The notes: generated by a model not told the origin, from the letters alone. Counted from the first letter of the stretch, positions 47,714-56,534 are shown. The stretch: 64,000 nt of DNA from Paenibacillus contaminans (GCF_003285015.1 NZ_QMFB01000001.1:496001-560000), one strand, 5' to 3'. Program-made: numbers and translations.

Positions 47714-48001
47714 ATGAATAAGTCGGATTTCAAAGCGCTTTTAGCCAAATCTTATGACCGGGATGCCAGTAGAAGGGTACTCGTTCCGAATGGAATTATG
47801 TATTTGGGCTTATATGGCGGATACGACTCAGAAGGCGTTTGGGAGGAAGACTGGTGTGAGCCGAAGCGCTTTTTTTCATTTTATTCGGATACGTCCATTC
47901 AAGAAATCGTAACGTCTTATTTTAAGCTGGAGTCATTTCGTACCATTTCTAAAGGTGAGGGGAACCTGCACTTCCAATCAATCTTGCTAAGAAAAGGTTG
48001 A
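47714..48001 (+). pseudogene. SAM-dependent methyltransferase with large in-frame internal deletion
   Basis: The ATG at 47714 has GGGAGGT upstream. The 95-residue product begins MNKSDFKALLAKSYDRDASR, which is how full-length class I methyltransferases of this group begin. It then jumps to VLVPNGIMYLGLYGGYDSEG, WEEDWCEPKRFFSFYSD and LHFQSILLRKG, which are their C-terminal strands. The SAM-binding motif (the ExGxGxG loop) and roughly 110 residues between are missing. The reading frame is intact across the join, so a short protein could still be made, but methyltransferase activity is not possible. This comparison is from memory of the family. Confidence 0.7.
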
Positions 48002-48019
48002 TGCCTCCGTTTGGATAAG

Positions 48020-48053
48020 AAGGACATAGGCGAGGGTGCTTATGTCCTTTTTT
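48020..48053 (+). terminator. Terminator after the truncated methyltransferase gene
   Basis: A 9-bp stem AAGGACATA with TATGTCCTT around a 12-nt loop is followed by T residues. Confidence 0.8.
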
Positions 48054-48142
48054 GGGAATCCTGTTTTTACCGCCGGCTTCCTTCATTGGCCGACTGCCCT
48101 ATAGGCAGCATAGTTGAAAAAACACACTTTCTGTTTTTAATA

Positions 48143-48175
48143 TGACATAAGATGTCAATATTTAAGGTCTATAAT
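48143..48175 (+). promoter_or_regulatory. Palindromic operator and -10 before the RibD/DHFR-like gene
   Basis: TGACAT-AAG-ATGTCA (48143-48157) is a perfect inverted repeat. It is followed by a consensus -10 TATAAT (48170-48175). The palindrome covers the -35 region, so a dimeric repressor bound there would block transcription. The regulator is not identified. Confidence 0.6.
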
Positions 48176-48207
48176 AGGTAGTAAATTAACGAAAGGAGTA
48201 ACAAATC

Positions 48208-48762
48208 ATGAAACGAAAAATAATTTTAGATTTAGCAGTTACATTAGATGGATTTATTGAAGGGAAAAATGGAGAGGTTGATTGGTGCGTGATGGACCCT
48301 GAGATGGGGTTTATTAATTTCTTAAATCAAATTGATACGATTTTTTATGGAAGAAAAAGCTACGATTTATGGGGGCAATTTACTCCACAACTTGAAGATC
48401 CTGAAACCGACAAAGAAATGTGGGCATTAGTTCATAGTAAGGAAAAATATGTGTTTTCCAGAACACATAAAGGGACGGATAGTAAAGCAACATTCATAAA
48501 CGATAATATTTTTGAAGAAGTAAATAAATTAAAGAATAAGCCCGGTAAAGATATCTGGCTATATGGTGGAGCAAGTCTTATTACAACTTTTATCCATTTA
48601 GGGCTTGTTGATGAATTTAGATTATCCGTTCATCCTGTTGTTTTGGGAGAAGGTAAACCGTTGTTTACGGATATTCAACAGAGGTTGAATTTAGAAATGG
48701 TTAATACAAGAACCTTCTCCTCCGGCGTTGTGCAACTCATCTATCATTTGAATGGGAAATAA
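48208..48762 (+). CDS. RibD C-terminal / dihydrofolate reductase-fold protein
   Basis: The ATG at 48208 follows AAAGGAG. The 184-residue protein has DHFR-fold hallmarks: ILDLAVTLDGFIEGKNGEVD, FYGRKSYDLWG, KDIWLYGGASLITTFI and DEFRLSVHPVVLGEGKPLF. Its Bacillus relatives (YyaP/YwjB group) have unproved substrates; it is not a housekeeping folA. The gene is strikingly AT-rich, with A/T-ending codons throughout, unlike its neighbours, which suggests recent gain from a low-GC Bacillus-like source. It has its own operator-bearing promoter. Confidence 0.85.
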   Translation: MKRKIILDLAVTLDGFIEGKNGEVDWCVMDPEMGFINFLNQIDTIFYGRKSYDLWGQFTPQLEDPETDKEMWALVHSKEKYVFSRTHKGTDSKATFINDNIFEEVNKLKNKPGKDIWLYGGASLITTFIHLGLVDEFRLSVHPVVLGEGKPLFTDIQQRLNLEMVNTRTFSSGVVQLIYHLNGK

Positions 48763-48968
48763 TAGTGTACATGCCAATAATAAAAATATCATCACGAAAC
48801 GGCTTTTGTTTATTTTTTTAGTGAGGGAAACATTCTTTTACTGTTCAAAAAGAGTAGACCCGCTCAAATAAGGTTAGTCCCTGACAAGACTGTTTCTCTA
48901 GACCCACACGATATTCATCAAGTATCATGTGATGAGCGAATAATCTTATGGTCAGGGTGAGCGTCGGT

Positions 48969-49835
48969 ATGGAGATCTATAATAATTTACAGCAGGGCGA
49001 GAAAGGCGCATGGGTAAGCATCGTCGCTTATATATGCTTATCCGCGATCAAATTAACCATAGGATTTTTATTTTTTTCCGAAGCTCTGCGGGCTGACGGA
49101 TTTAATAATTTGACGGACATCATTGCATCCATAGCCGTTTTGGTCGGACTTCGAATATCCAGAAAACCGCCGGACCAAAATCATAGGTACGGCCATTTTC
49201 GGGCGGAGAACATTGCTACGTTAGTCGCATCGCTGATCATGGCTGCGGTTGGCATCCAGGTATTATGGCAAGCTGTGATGATCTTTTTCGAAAGCTCGAT
49301 CCGGAAGCCGGATATGATTACGGCATGGATCGCGCTTTTTTGCGGGATCGTTATGCTGGCCGTCTATCGATATAATTTTAAGCTGGCCAAAAGGATAAAC
49401 AGCAGCGCGGTGATGGCTGCGGCTCAGGATAATCGCTCCGATGCATTTGTAAGCATGGGTGCTTTTGTAGGTATACTTGGCGCACAATTTGGCCTAAACT
49501 GGCTTGATCCGCTCGCGGCAACGGCCGTTGGGGTCATTATTTGCAAAACCGCTTTTGATATTTTCCGTGAGGCGACGCATTCCTTGTCCGATGGTTTTCA
49601 TGAGAACGAATTGAGCCAGTTCAAAAAAACGATCCGAAAGACGCCCGGCGTCCAAGTGTTGAAAGATATTAAAGCAAGATCGCACGGCAATTACATTTTG
49701 CTCGACGTCACGATTTTGGTCGATGAAAAAATGAGCGTCGCCGAAAGCCATTCGATTACCGAGGATATCGAACGGCGCATGAAGGAAGCCCACATGGTCG
49801 AGCATGTCCACATTCATATCGAACCTGCAAGGTAA
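48969..49835 (+). CDS. Cation diffusion facilitator, probable Mn(II) efflux (MneS/YeaB-like)
   Basis: The ATG at 48969 is preceded by AGGGTGA; an in-frame ATG at 48948 has no site. The 288-residue protein has six membrane segments and the C-terminal cytoplasmic domain (HVHIHIEP ending). Metal-site motifs are DGFNNLTDIIAS in segment 2 (N-x3-D) and AAQDNRSDAFVS in segment 5 (D-x3-D). The DxxxD type in segment 5, rather than HxxxD of zinc exporters, points to manganese. Resemblance to Bacillus YeaB/MneS (GLRISRKPPDQNHRYGHFRA) supports this. It is a single gene ended by a terminator. Confidence 0.87.
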   Translation: MEIYNNLQQGEKGAWVSIVAYICLSAIKLTIGFLFFSEALRADGFNNLTDIIASIAVLVGLRISRKPPDQNHRYGHFRAENIATLVASLIMAAVGIQVLWQAVMIFFESSIRKPDMITAWIALFCGIVMLAVYRYNFKLAKRINSSAVMAAAQDNRSDAFVSMGAFVGILGAQFGLNWLDPLAATAVGVIICKTAFDIFREATHSLSDGFHENELSQFKKTIRKTPGVQVLKDIKARSHGNYILLDVTILVDEKMSVAESHSITEDIERRMKEAHMVEHVHIHIEPAR

Positions 49836-49858
49836 ACCAAACAACTGGAAGTTCCTCC

Positions 49859-49898
49859 GCATACAAAAAACCACCTGAATAGGTGTTTTTTTGTATGC
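49859..49898. terminator. Long hairpin terminator after the cation exporter gene
   Basis: An 18-position stem (GCATACAAAAAACCACCT with AGGTGTTTTTTTGTATGC, one mismatch) has a 4-nt loop GAAT. The T- and A-runs inside the arms let it work in both directions, also serving the minus-strand toxin/immunity genes. Confidence 0.85.
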
Positions 49899-49989
49899 AT
49901 ATCGCTAGTAAGTAAAGCGTGGAAGCGGCTTTAAGCCTTTGATATAAGCTACCATCAGTTACGCTGGCAGTCGTATAGCTTTGCCGGGA

Positions 49990-50319
49990 TTACCCGATAT
50001 AAACGACGGCGCCGTCCCGCTGCAGCGCTTTGGGAAGCTCGGTCTGCAGCAATTCGATCCGGCTCGAAAGCTTTTCCAGCTTATCCTCGTCGATATGGCT
50101 GTTTGCCCACTCTTTTAATCGGGCCAGCTCATCCAGCACCGCAGGCAAATCCTCTTTCATAACATCGACCCCGGTAGAGAAGAGCGGGACCCACTGCAAG
50201 CCTAATGCTTCTGAAGCAGGCTCCCAGCATTCCGCGAAGAAAGCCTCCGCAGCAACAGGTACTTGAAATTGACGTTCGAAGCCGTCGACTGGATCTGGTA
50301 TAAATGCGATTATCGACAT
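49990..50319 (-). CDS. Small acidic protein, candidate immunity protein for the PrsW-toxin
   Basis: The ATG at 50319 shares one base with the stop of the upstream toxin gene (TAATG), so the two are translationally coupled. The 109-residue product has no signal or membrane segment, is acidic, and has helical stretches (AFFAECWEPASEALGL, LEKLSSRIELLQTELPKALQ). I do not recognise the family. A small cytoplasmic acidic protein encoded directly behind a protein with a C-terminal nuclease-like domain is the usual arrangement for immunity proteins, and that is the basis for this call. Confidence 0.6.
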   Translation of the reverse strand: MSIIAFIPDPVDGFERQFQVPVAAEAFFAECWEPASEALGLQWVPLFSTGVDVMKEDLPAVLDELARLKEWANSHIDEDKLEKLSSRIELLQTELPKALQRDGAVVYIG

Positions 50320-52481
50320 TACGGTTTCCCTCCAAAAGTAACGTTAAAGGTGTAATCCGGAAACTCTTTTCTTAACTGATTCAAGCTATTCTCGACAGCG
50401 GTTCGAAGCTCCGGGCTGTCGCCGTCCAGTCGGAAAACGAAATCGCGTATGGACTTGATTTCTTCCAGCTTGGGCACGTCGGGGGACCCGTTGACCGTCG
50501 CCCGGGTAGAAGCGGCATCGTTCATCAAATTATTGATTCGCGTCCTTGTCTTTCCGAGTATTTGCTTGTCGGCAAATTGCTGCGGCGTCTGCGTGGGCTG
50601 TCCCGTTCGCGGATTAAGGCGATCCAAGCCTTTCGCTGTTTTATCCTCATAAAAAATACGATTTTCCAAATCGATTTCATCGAACTCGCCAAGCGGTTTA
50701 CCGCGATGATCGACGATTTCGACTTCGTTATATGTTTTGCCGGGCATTGCCGTTCCATCGTCTTGATCTTCATCGATTTTATCCTTTTTCGGCTTTTCCT
50801 CATCCGCCTTTTTTGGCTCGCCCCGATCTTCCGGGTGTTTCCCGGGACCGTTGCCGTCGGGCTTTGGCGGCTTCTTCGGAACATCGATATCCGGCTTCCG
50901 GGATCTCAGCTTGCCGTAGAGCTTTCGTACATAGCCTAGACCTTTCTTGCCGAGCCAGCCAAGCGCTTTGCCGAAAGGAATCCGGCTTAGGATGATGCCT
51001 GTCGCGACGGCTAACGCGTTTTGGGGTGACAGAAGCTTTTTGGGATCGCGGATATAGCCTGCAATTTCATGCCCGCTGCCGGCAACTCCCCAAACGGTCA
51101 TCGCGATGCCGAGGGCCGGCCAAAAGCCGACGAACAAAAGGGAAAGCGCAAGGGCGCCCAGTATGATCGCCGCCTGGGTTTGCCAGGACAGCCCATCCCA
51201 CCAATTCTGCAGCGAATCGAACATGCAGGAGAAGCAAGCCGTTCCGCCGTCATCCGGTAAAATCGCCATGCCTGCGAACAAACCGGCCGCAAGCAGGATC
51301 ACGGCTAGACCTGTCAATACGCGGAATAGTAACTTCATTCGTTCCCGAACTTGCTCCTGTCTGCCGGCGGCTTCCGCATTGCCGAACAGCAGCGTAAATC
51401 CGAGCTCCCGCCGCTCCCGGTAAAACCCGAGCCAATAAACGAATTTCCCCCTGTCCGCACATAAGGAGGATATGATGTTCCACAGCTCGGTAAACGGATT
51501 GAGAAACGGTTCGTTCGGCAGCTTCGGCAGACGGCTGCGGACCCGGTTAAGGGACCAGTAATCGGCGAACAGTGCTCCTGCCAGCATCATAAGAAACACC
51601 GGCCGGGTCGTATAACCTTTACCGGTCCAATCGTGCAAGTCGAACAGCCAATCAGGCAGCTTGTTCTGACCGTTATAGGCCGCATGATTCAAGATAGCCC
51701 AGCATAAGAGCAGCGCCGGAAATAAGAAAACCGAAACGGTCAACCTTTTCTTCAGCCGGAAGGCGATTCCGACGCCCAGCGCGATCATCGCGGTATGTAC
51801 GGGATGACTGACGGTCATCAGCGAAGGCAGAATACTTTCTTCAAAACGACCGGGAAACAGCGAAAAGAAGTCCCAGTGGATCGTTTCGCCGCCCAACATC
51901 GTGTAGCTGTACCCGTATTTATCGGCAATAGCGCCGGAATTCAACCATCGGCGGGTGAGCTCTTCCATAAGCTGAAAGCCGACGCCGGACGATGCGCCAA
52001 TAAGCGTGTAATCGCTCAAGCTTAATGCGGAAGCGCGACGCGAGAAGAACAAATAAATGCCAAGCGGAAGGAGCTTCCATATTTCTTCAAAAATAGGCGT
52101 GATGACGGCTACGGACCAGGTGTCTGACGTTTTGCCGCCGAATAGGGCATGGAAAGCGGAGAGCGTAATCGACGTGAGCGGCACGACCAGGAAAACGCCG
52201 GCCAGTACGAAGATCGCGATCGATTTCCACGACAGCGTTTTGCTCCGGCACAGAAACCAAAATTGCAGGATGACATAAAACGACCATAAATATTGTACCA
52301 TCATCGTGCGCGCTTCTTTAACGTAAAACAAACTTGCGGCAAATGCGATCAGCGAAAGCCACGAAACAATCCCATAAACGACACGGATAAACGGATATTT
52401 ATCGATCCATCCTTTGACAATTCGATAGAGCGCCTCAAGCAGGTCGCGGAATTGGGTGCGAAAGTGCCATATCGTATTCAT
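50319..52481 (-). CDS. PrsW-like intramembrane protease fused to a C-terminal PD-(D/E)xK-like toxin domain
   Basis: The start is ATG at 52481 with GGAGG at 52490-52494. The 720-residue protein has many membrane segments. PrsW protease motifs appear in order: EEIWK (about 130), GFQLMEE (about 170), HPVHTAM (about 222) and NHAAYN (about 262). Two further hydrophobic segments lie at about 415-475 and 490-520. A charged Pro/Lys/Asp-rich linker follows (KPPKPDGNGPGK, KKDKIDEDQDDG, about 535-577). The last 143 residues are soluble: VEIVDHRGKPLGEFDEIDLE followed by NRIFYEDKTAKGL, a D-x(n)-E-x-K pattern of restriction-endonuclease-fold toxins. I infer that the protease part handles anchoring, processing or release of its own toxic tail. 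The PrsW call is firm; the nuclease call is moderate. Confidence 0.78.
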   Translation of the reverse strand: MNTIWHFRTQFRDLLEALYRIVKGWIDKYPFIRVVYGIVSWLSLIAFAASLFYVKEARTMMVQYLWSFYVILQFWFLCRSKTLSWKSIAIFVLAGVFLVVPLTSITLSAFHALFGGKTSDTWSVAVITPIFEEIWKLLPLGIYLFFSRRASALSLSDYTLIGASSGVGFQLMEELTRRWLNSGAIADKYGYSYTMLGGETIHWDFFSLFPGRFEESILPSLMTVSHPVHTAMIALGVGIAFRLKKRLTVSVFLFPALLLCWAILNHAAYNGQNKLPDWLFDLHDWTGKGYTTRPVFLMMLAGALFADYWSLNRVRSRLPKLPNEPFLNPFTELWNIISSLCADRGKFVYWLGFYRERRELGFTLLFGNAEAAGRQEQVRERMKLLFRVLTGLAVILLAAGLFAGMAILPDDGGTACFSCMFDSLQNWWDGLSWQTQAAIILGALALSLLFVGFWPALGIAMTVWGVAGSGHEIAGYIRDPKKLLSPQNALAVATGIILSRIPFGKALGWLGKKGLGYVRKLYGKLRSRKPDIDVPKKPPKPDGNGPGKHPEDRGEPKKADEEKPKKDKIDEDQDDGTAMPGKTYNEVEIVDHRGKPLGEFDEIDLENRIFYEDKTAKGLDRLNPRTGQPTQTPQQFADKQILGKTRTRINNLMNDAASTRATVNGSPDVPKLEEIKSIRDFVFRLDGDSPELRTAVENSLNQLRKEFPDYTFNVTFGGKP

Positions 52482-52832
52482 TTCGTTCGCCTCCGTTAGT
52501 AGTTTGAAGCGTTCCGCTCCGTATGCGATGCAGGCATACCCCAAATAATAACATGTATTCCCATAAGCGGCATAAGTTGCTGGTAGCATTTTCTGATAGA
52601 TTGCTCCTCCTAATATTCGGGAACACCACTCTAATAGTCCTCAGCAGGCTTGGTCTCGAAATAAGTAAAAAGTCATGCAAAAGCCGCACCGAAATACGGG
52701 AAAGCGGGATCCGGTTATCGTCGATTGAGTGTTTTCTCGGCGAGCAGCGGTTGATCCTACTAGGATGGCGAACGATGATCCTGGATATGGTATAATGACG
52801 AGCAGAGCATATAAGGATGGGGGGAAACGAAG

Positions 52833-54986
52833 ATGAAATCGCTGGTGCTAGCGGAAAAACCGAGCGTCGCCAAAGAAATTGCACGCGTGCTCGGCTGTTC
52901 CAATAAACAGAAGTCCTACATGGAAGGTTCGAAATATATCGTCACATGGGCGCTTGGTCATCTGGTCGAGCTCTCGGAGCCGGAGGATTACGACCCGAAA
53001 TACAAGTCCTGGAACCTGGAAGACCTGCCAATTTTGCCGGCCAAAATGAACATAAAGCCGATCCGCGAAACGTCGCATCAATTTCGGGCGGTAGCGGATT
53101 TGTGCAAGCGCGGCGATGTAAGCGAGCTAATCATTGCTACGGACGCCGGGCGGGAGGGCGAGCTGGTCGCGCGCTGGATCATGGAGCTTGTAAAATGGCG
53201 CAAACCTTTCAAACGGCTGTGGATTTCGTCGCAGACGGACAAGGCGATCGCGGAAGGCTTCGCCAAGCTGCGGCCGGGTACCGAATATAACAATCTTTAC
53301 GCGTCGGCGGTTTGCCGAGCGGAGGCGGATTGGCTGATCGGTCTTAATGTGACTCGTGCGCTGACGAGCAAGCATAACGCTCAGCTCGCGGCAGGGCGGG
53401 TACAAACACCGACGCTCGCGATGATGATGGGGCGGGAGCGCGATATTCGGCGTTTCGAGCCTGTACCGTATTGGACGGTGACGGCCGAGCTTGCCGCCGG
53501 ATTTACGGCGATGTGGCGCAGCGGGGAGGCGCTAGACGGGCGCCTGTTCGACAAAGCGAAGGCGGATGCAATTATCGCCAAAGCCGGTAAAGGCGGCGCG
53601 GTGGTGTCTGCGTTGAAGACGACGGAGAAGACGGAGCCGCAGCCGCTAGCCTACGACTTGACGGAGCTGCAGCGCGACGCGAACAAAAGGCTCGGCTTCT
53701 CGGCCAAGCAAACGTCGTCGGTGCTTCAGCGGCTGTACGAACAGCACAAGCTGGTGACCTATCCGCGTACGGATTCCCGCTATCTGTCTTCGGACATGGT
53801 TCCGACGCTCAAGGGACGCCTCGAAAGCATCGCGGTAGGGCCGTACGCGCCGCTTGCCAAGCCGCTGCTGCGCAAGACGCTTCCGGTATCGAAACGGATC
53901 GTCGACGACAGCAAGGTGACCGATCACCATGCGATCATTCCGACCGAGCAGTGGCTGAACTTGTCTGCTCTCAGCAATGAGGAGCGGAAGCTGTACGATC
54001 TGATCGTCAGGAGGTTTATCTCGCTATTCTACGCGCCGTACCGGTACGACGAAACAAGCTTGACGCTGACGTTAAACGGAGAGTCGTTCCATGCCAAGGG
54101 CCGCGTACAGAAAGACGCCGGCTGGAAAGAGGTGTACGGAACCGATTTGAGCGCAGTGGACGACGATGAAGAAGGCGAAGAAGCGGAACGGCGGCGCGAG
54201 GAGAAATCGTCGCAGACGCTGCCGCCGCTTCAGCAAGGGCAATCGCTGCAGGTCAAGCGCTTCCGCCTAGGCGAGCATAAGACGAAGCCGCCAGGGCGCT
54301 ATACGGAAGCGACGCTGCTGACGCAAATGGAAAAGCACGGACTGGGCACTCCTGCAACTCGGGCCGATATTATCGAGAAGCTGCTGTCCAGCGATACGAT
54401 CGAGCGGCAGCAAAACCTGCTCGTGCCGACCGGCAAAGGTCAACAGCTTATCGAGCTTGCACCGGAGGAGCTGCGTGCGCCGGAGCTGACGGCCAAGTGG
54501 GAGCTCGAGTTGGAGAGGATTTCGCGCGGCAATGGCGATCCGAAGGCGTTCATCGCCGGTATACGCGAGCAGACGGCCAAGCTTGTAGGAGGCGTGAAAA
54601 CGAGCGGGGCGGTTTACAAGCCGCACAACATGACGACATCGAAATGCCCGGAGTGCGGCAAGCCGATGCTCGAGACGAAGGGCAAGCGCGGCAAAATGCT
54701 CGTTTGCTCCGACCGCGAATGCGGCCACCGCAAGCCGCTTGAAGCGGCGCTTTCGAACAAGCGCTGCCCGCAGTGCCGCAAGCGGATGGAAATCCATACG
54801 GGCAAAGCGGGTAAATATGCACAGTGCCGCCCGTGTAACCTCGTCGAGATGCTGGACGACAAAGCGAGCGGGAAGGCGAATCGCAAAGCGCAGCAGCAGC
54901 TTGTTCAGCAATATTCGGGCAAAGAATCGCTCGGCTCGAGCCTTGGCGACGCCTTACTAGCGGCTATGCAGAAGAAGGACGAGTAG
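52833..54986 (+). CDS. topB: DNA topoisomerase III
   Basis: The start is ATG at 52833 behind GGGGGGAAACGAAG. The 717-residue type IA topoisomerase begins with the Toprim domain (LVLAEKPSVAKEIARVLGC, ATDAGREGELVARWI), followed by RLWISSQTDKAI. The catalytic tyrosine is Tyr310 in VTYPRTDSRYL, the position seen in Bacillus TopB. TPATRADIIEKLL lies near 495. The C-terminal tail adds two zinc-ribbon-like Cys clusters (CPECGKPM with CSDRECGH, CPQCRKRM with CRPC). It relaxes and decatenates single-stranded crossings during replication and recombination. It stands alone. Confidence 0.97.
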   Translation: MKSLVLAEKPSVAKEIARVLGCSNKQKSYMEGSKYIVTWALGHLVELSEPEDYDPKYKSWNLEDLPILPAKMNIKPIRETSHQFRAVADLCKRGDVSELIIATDAGREGELVARWIMELVKWRKPFKRLWISSQTDKAIAEGFAKLRPGTEYNNLYASAVCRAEADWLIGLNVTRALTSKHNAQLAAGRVQTPTLAMMMGRERDIRRFEPVPYWTVTAELAAGFTAMWRSGEALDGRLFDKAKADAIIAKAGKGGAVVSALKTTEKTEPQPLAYDLTELQRDANKRLGFSAKQTSSVLQRLYEQHKLVTYPRTDSRYLSSDMVPTLKGRLESIAVGPYAPLAKPLLRKTLPVSKRIVDDSKVTDHHAIIPTEQWLNLSALSNEERKLYDLIVRRFISLFYAPYRYDETSLTLTLNGESFHAKGRVQKDAGWKEVYGTDLSAVDDDEEGEEAERRREEKSSQTLPPLQQGQSLQVKRFRLGEHKTKPPGRYTEATLLTQMEKHGLGTPATRADIIEKLLSSDTIERQQNLLVPTGKGQQLIELAPEELRAPELTAKWELELERISRGNGDPKAFIAGIREQTAKLVGGVKTSGAVYKPHNMTTSKCPECGKPMLETKGKRGKMLVCSDRECGHRKPLEAALSNKRCPQCRKRMEIHTGKAGKYAQCRPCNLVEMLDDKASGKANRKAQQQLVQQYSGKESLGSSLGDALLAAMQKKDE

Positions 54987-55066
54987 TTTAGGCTTGAAGT
55001 GCAGCCGCTGCGAGCTATTTACAAAAAGAAGGGCAGCAAACCTTAGATCAAACACGGTCAACCTAC

Positions 55067-55273
55067 TAGTGAGGTAAACCTTATTGTTCATGAGGTTGTC
55101 CTCACTATTTCACAGGTAAAATGCTCCAACTCGCCCTTTAATGAGGCTAACGCAACTATTCATTTCGTTTTCCTCACTAATAGTTGCGTTAGCCTCATTA
55201 TCTCGCCTGAACACGGGGTTTTGGTTGAAAATAGTGAGTTTTGCCTAACGAATAGTAACCTTCGCCTCACTAT
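55067..55273. repeat. Cluster of three related intergenic hairpins
   Basis: Three inverted repeats stand in a row: TAGTGAGG (55067) with CCTCACTA (55100); a perfect 21-bp stem (55140-55160 with 55179-55199, starting AATGAGGCTAACG) whose 18-nt loop itself contains CCTCACT; and ATAGTGAG (55231) with CCTCACTAT (55265). All share the (A)TAGTGAGG/CCTCACTA core. There is no coding sequence between 54987 and 55429, and the flanking 54987-55066 and 55274-55410 show nothing else. Confidence 0.7.
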
Positions 55274-55410
55274 GCCTCCAGAACATGGGTTATGGATTGG
55301 AGAATGAAAATCTTATCCGATGCCATCGCACATGGCTGGGATCCAAGAAGTAAGGGAAGTCCGCTTAATTTCTCACTATACGGGAACATACTTGTTGAAA
55401 CGGAAAAGCC

Positions 55411-55441
55411 AAACCGCCATGAGATCAACTCATAGCGGTTT
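55411..55441. terminator. Terminator hairpin overlapping the monooxygenase stop codon
   Basis: AAACCGCCATGAG (55411-55423) pairs with CTCATAGCGGTTT (55429-55441, one wobble). The stop codon of the minus-strand gene lies inside it. A/T-runs are short on both sides, so efficiency is uncertain. Confidence 0.55.
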
Positions 55442-56479
55442 TGTAATTAAATGATTAACTACATACTCGGCGTCCTTTCCGACCCCGCCGATCAGCGCGG
55501 AGGCTCGATTATGCTGCCAGGGCATACCTACGAAATATAACCCCGCCACCGGACTTTTCCCCCTTTGGTGCAGGGGTTTTCCTTTTGCGTCAAACGCTTC
55601 GGGAATATCGATCCACCCGTAGTCCTGTGTAAACCCCGTGGCCCAGATGATATTGCTTGCGCGAATCGACGTTCGGTCGGCAAAAGAAACGGTGTCTCCA
55701 AGTATGGCCTCCGCGCGGGGCTTCAATTGGATGCCGCCTTTATGTAGTAGAGCTTTCAGCTCATGCCCGAAAATCGGATCGGGTTGTTTGCGCAGCCGTT
55801 TTCCCAGAAACGAATGGACGCTCGCTTCATAGATCCCCAGTTTACCAAACCACCAAAAGATGCTTTTTCCCATAAGCTGAACGGGCATGAACTTGATCTT
55901 ATGTCCGACGGATAACGTCACATCATGCTGTTGTGCAAGCTCAACGGCGATCTGCGCTCCCGAATTTCCTGCACCGACGACTAAAACCGGGCCTTCTTGC
56001 AGCTGTGAGGCGTTTCGGTAATTCGCCGTATGGATTTGAAAGACGTCGTTTGAAAGGGATAGGGCCATTTGGGGAATCAACGGTTTTTGAAAAGGGCCGG
56101 TAGCTACAATGACGGCTGCAGCCGATAATTCCCCCCAATTCGTTTGTATCAGAAAGCCGTTATCCGCTTTGGTCAACTTGCTCACATGCGTCTGAAAGAG
56201 GATAGGCAGGTCTAAATGCTTTGCATAAGACTCGAAGTAGCCGGCAAATTCATCTTTCGTTGCGTATCCGTCCCGTTTTCCTTCCAAAGGCAGTCCCGGT
56301 AAAGCACTGTAGAAACGAGGCGTGAATAACACCAAGCTGTCGTACCGTTCCCGCCAAATGTCACCCGCTTTGTTTCTTTGATCAAGCAGAACGAAGGATG
56401 CTCCTTTTTGCTTCAAAAAGTAACCGGCAGCCAATCCCGCTTGGCCTGCGCCGATCACAACAACGTCATATGCGTTCAT
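55430..56479 (-). CDS. FAD/NADPH-dependent flavin monooxygenase-like oxidoreductase
   Basis: The ATG at 56479 follows GGGAGAGG on the minus strand; an in-frame ATG at 56551 lacks a site. The 349-residue protein has two Rossmann GxGxxG motifs: VVVIGAGQAGLAAGYFL at the N terminus (FAD) and VLVVGAGNSGAQIAVELA near 160 (NADPH). Between and after them come GYATKDEFAGYFESYA, VIVATGPFQKPLIP and the C-terminal ATGFTQDYGWIDIP. This matches the CzcO/ArsO-type flavin monooxygenases. It is divergent from an ArsR-rhodanese regulator, which raises a link to thiol or metalloid stress; the substrate is not evident. Confidence 0.85.
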   Translation of the reverse strand: MNAYDVVVIGAGQAGLAAGYFLKQKGASFVLLDQRNKAGDIWRERYDSLVLFTPRFYSALPGLPLEGKRDGYATKDEFAGYFESYAKHLDLPILFQTHVSKLTKADNGFLIQTNWGELSAAAVIVATGPFQKPLIPQMALSLSNDVFQIHTANYRNASQLQEGPVLVVGAGNSGAQIAVELAQQHDVTLSVGHKIKFMPVQLMGKSIFWWFGKLGIYEASVHSFLGKRLRKQPDPIFGHELKALLHKGGIQLKPRAEAILGDTVSFADRTSIRASNIIWATGFTQDYGWIDIPEAFDAKGKPLHQRGKSPVAGLYFVGMPWQHNRASALIGGVGKDAEYVVNHLITKPL

Positions 56480-56534
56480 ATAACCTCTCCCGCTATCCTG
56501 ATAAAATTCAATGCAGACATGGTTTTTTAACGTT

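Noticed and set aside
50449..50939. Plus-strand open frames inside the PrsW-toxin gene
   Set aside because: They overlap a gene with clear protease motifs and correct start signals on the minus strand; no own ribosome-binding sites.
55067..55273. Possible CRISPR array
   Set aside because: Repeats are inverted pairs of unequal spacing, not identical direct repeats with uniform spacers, and no cas genes are present.
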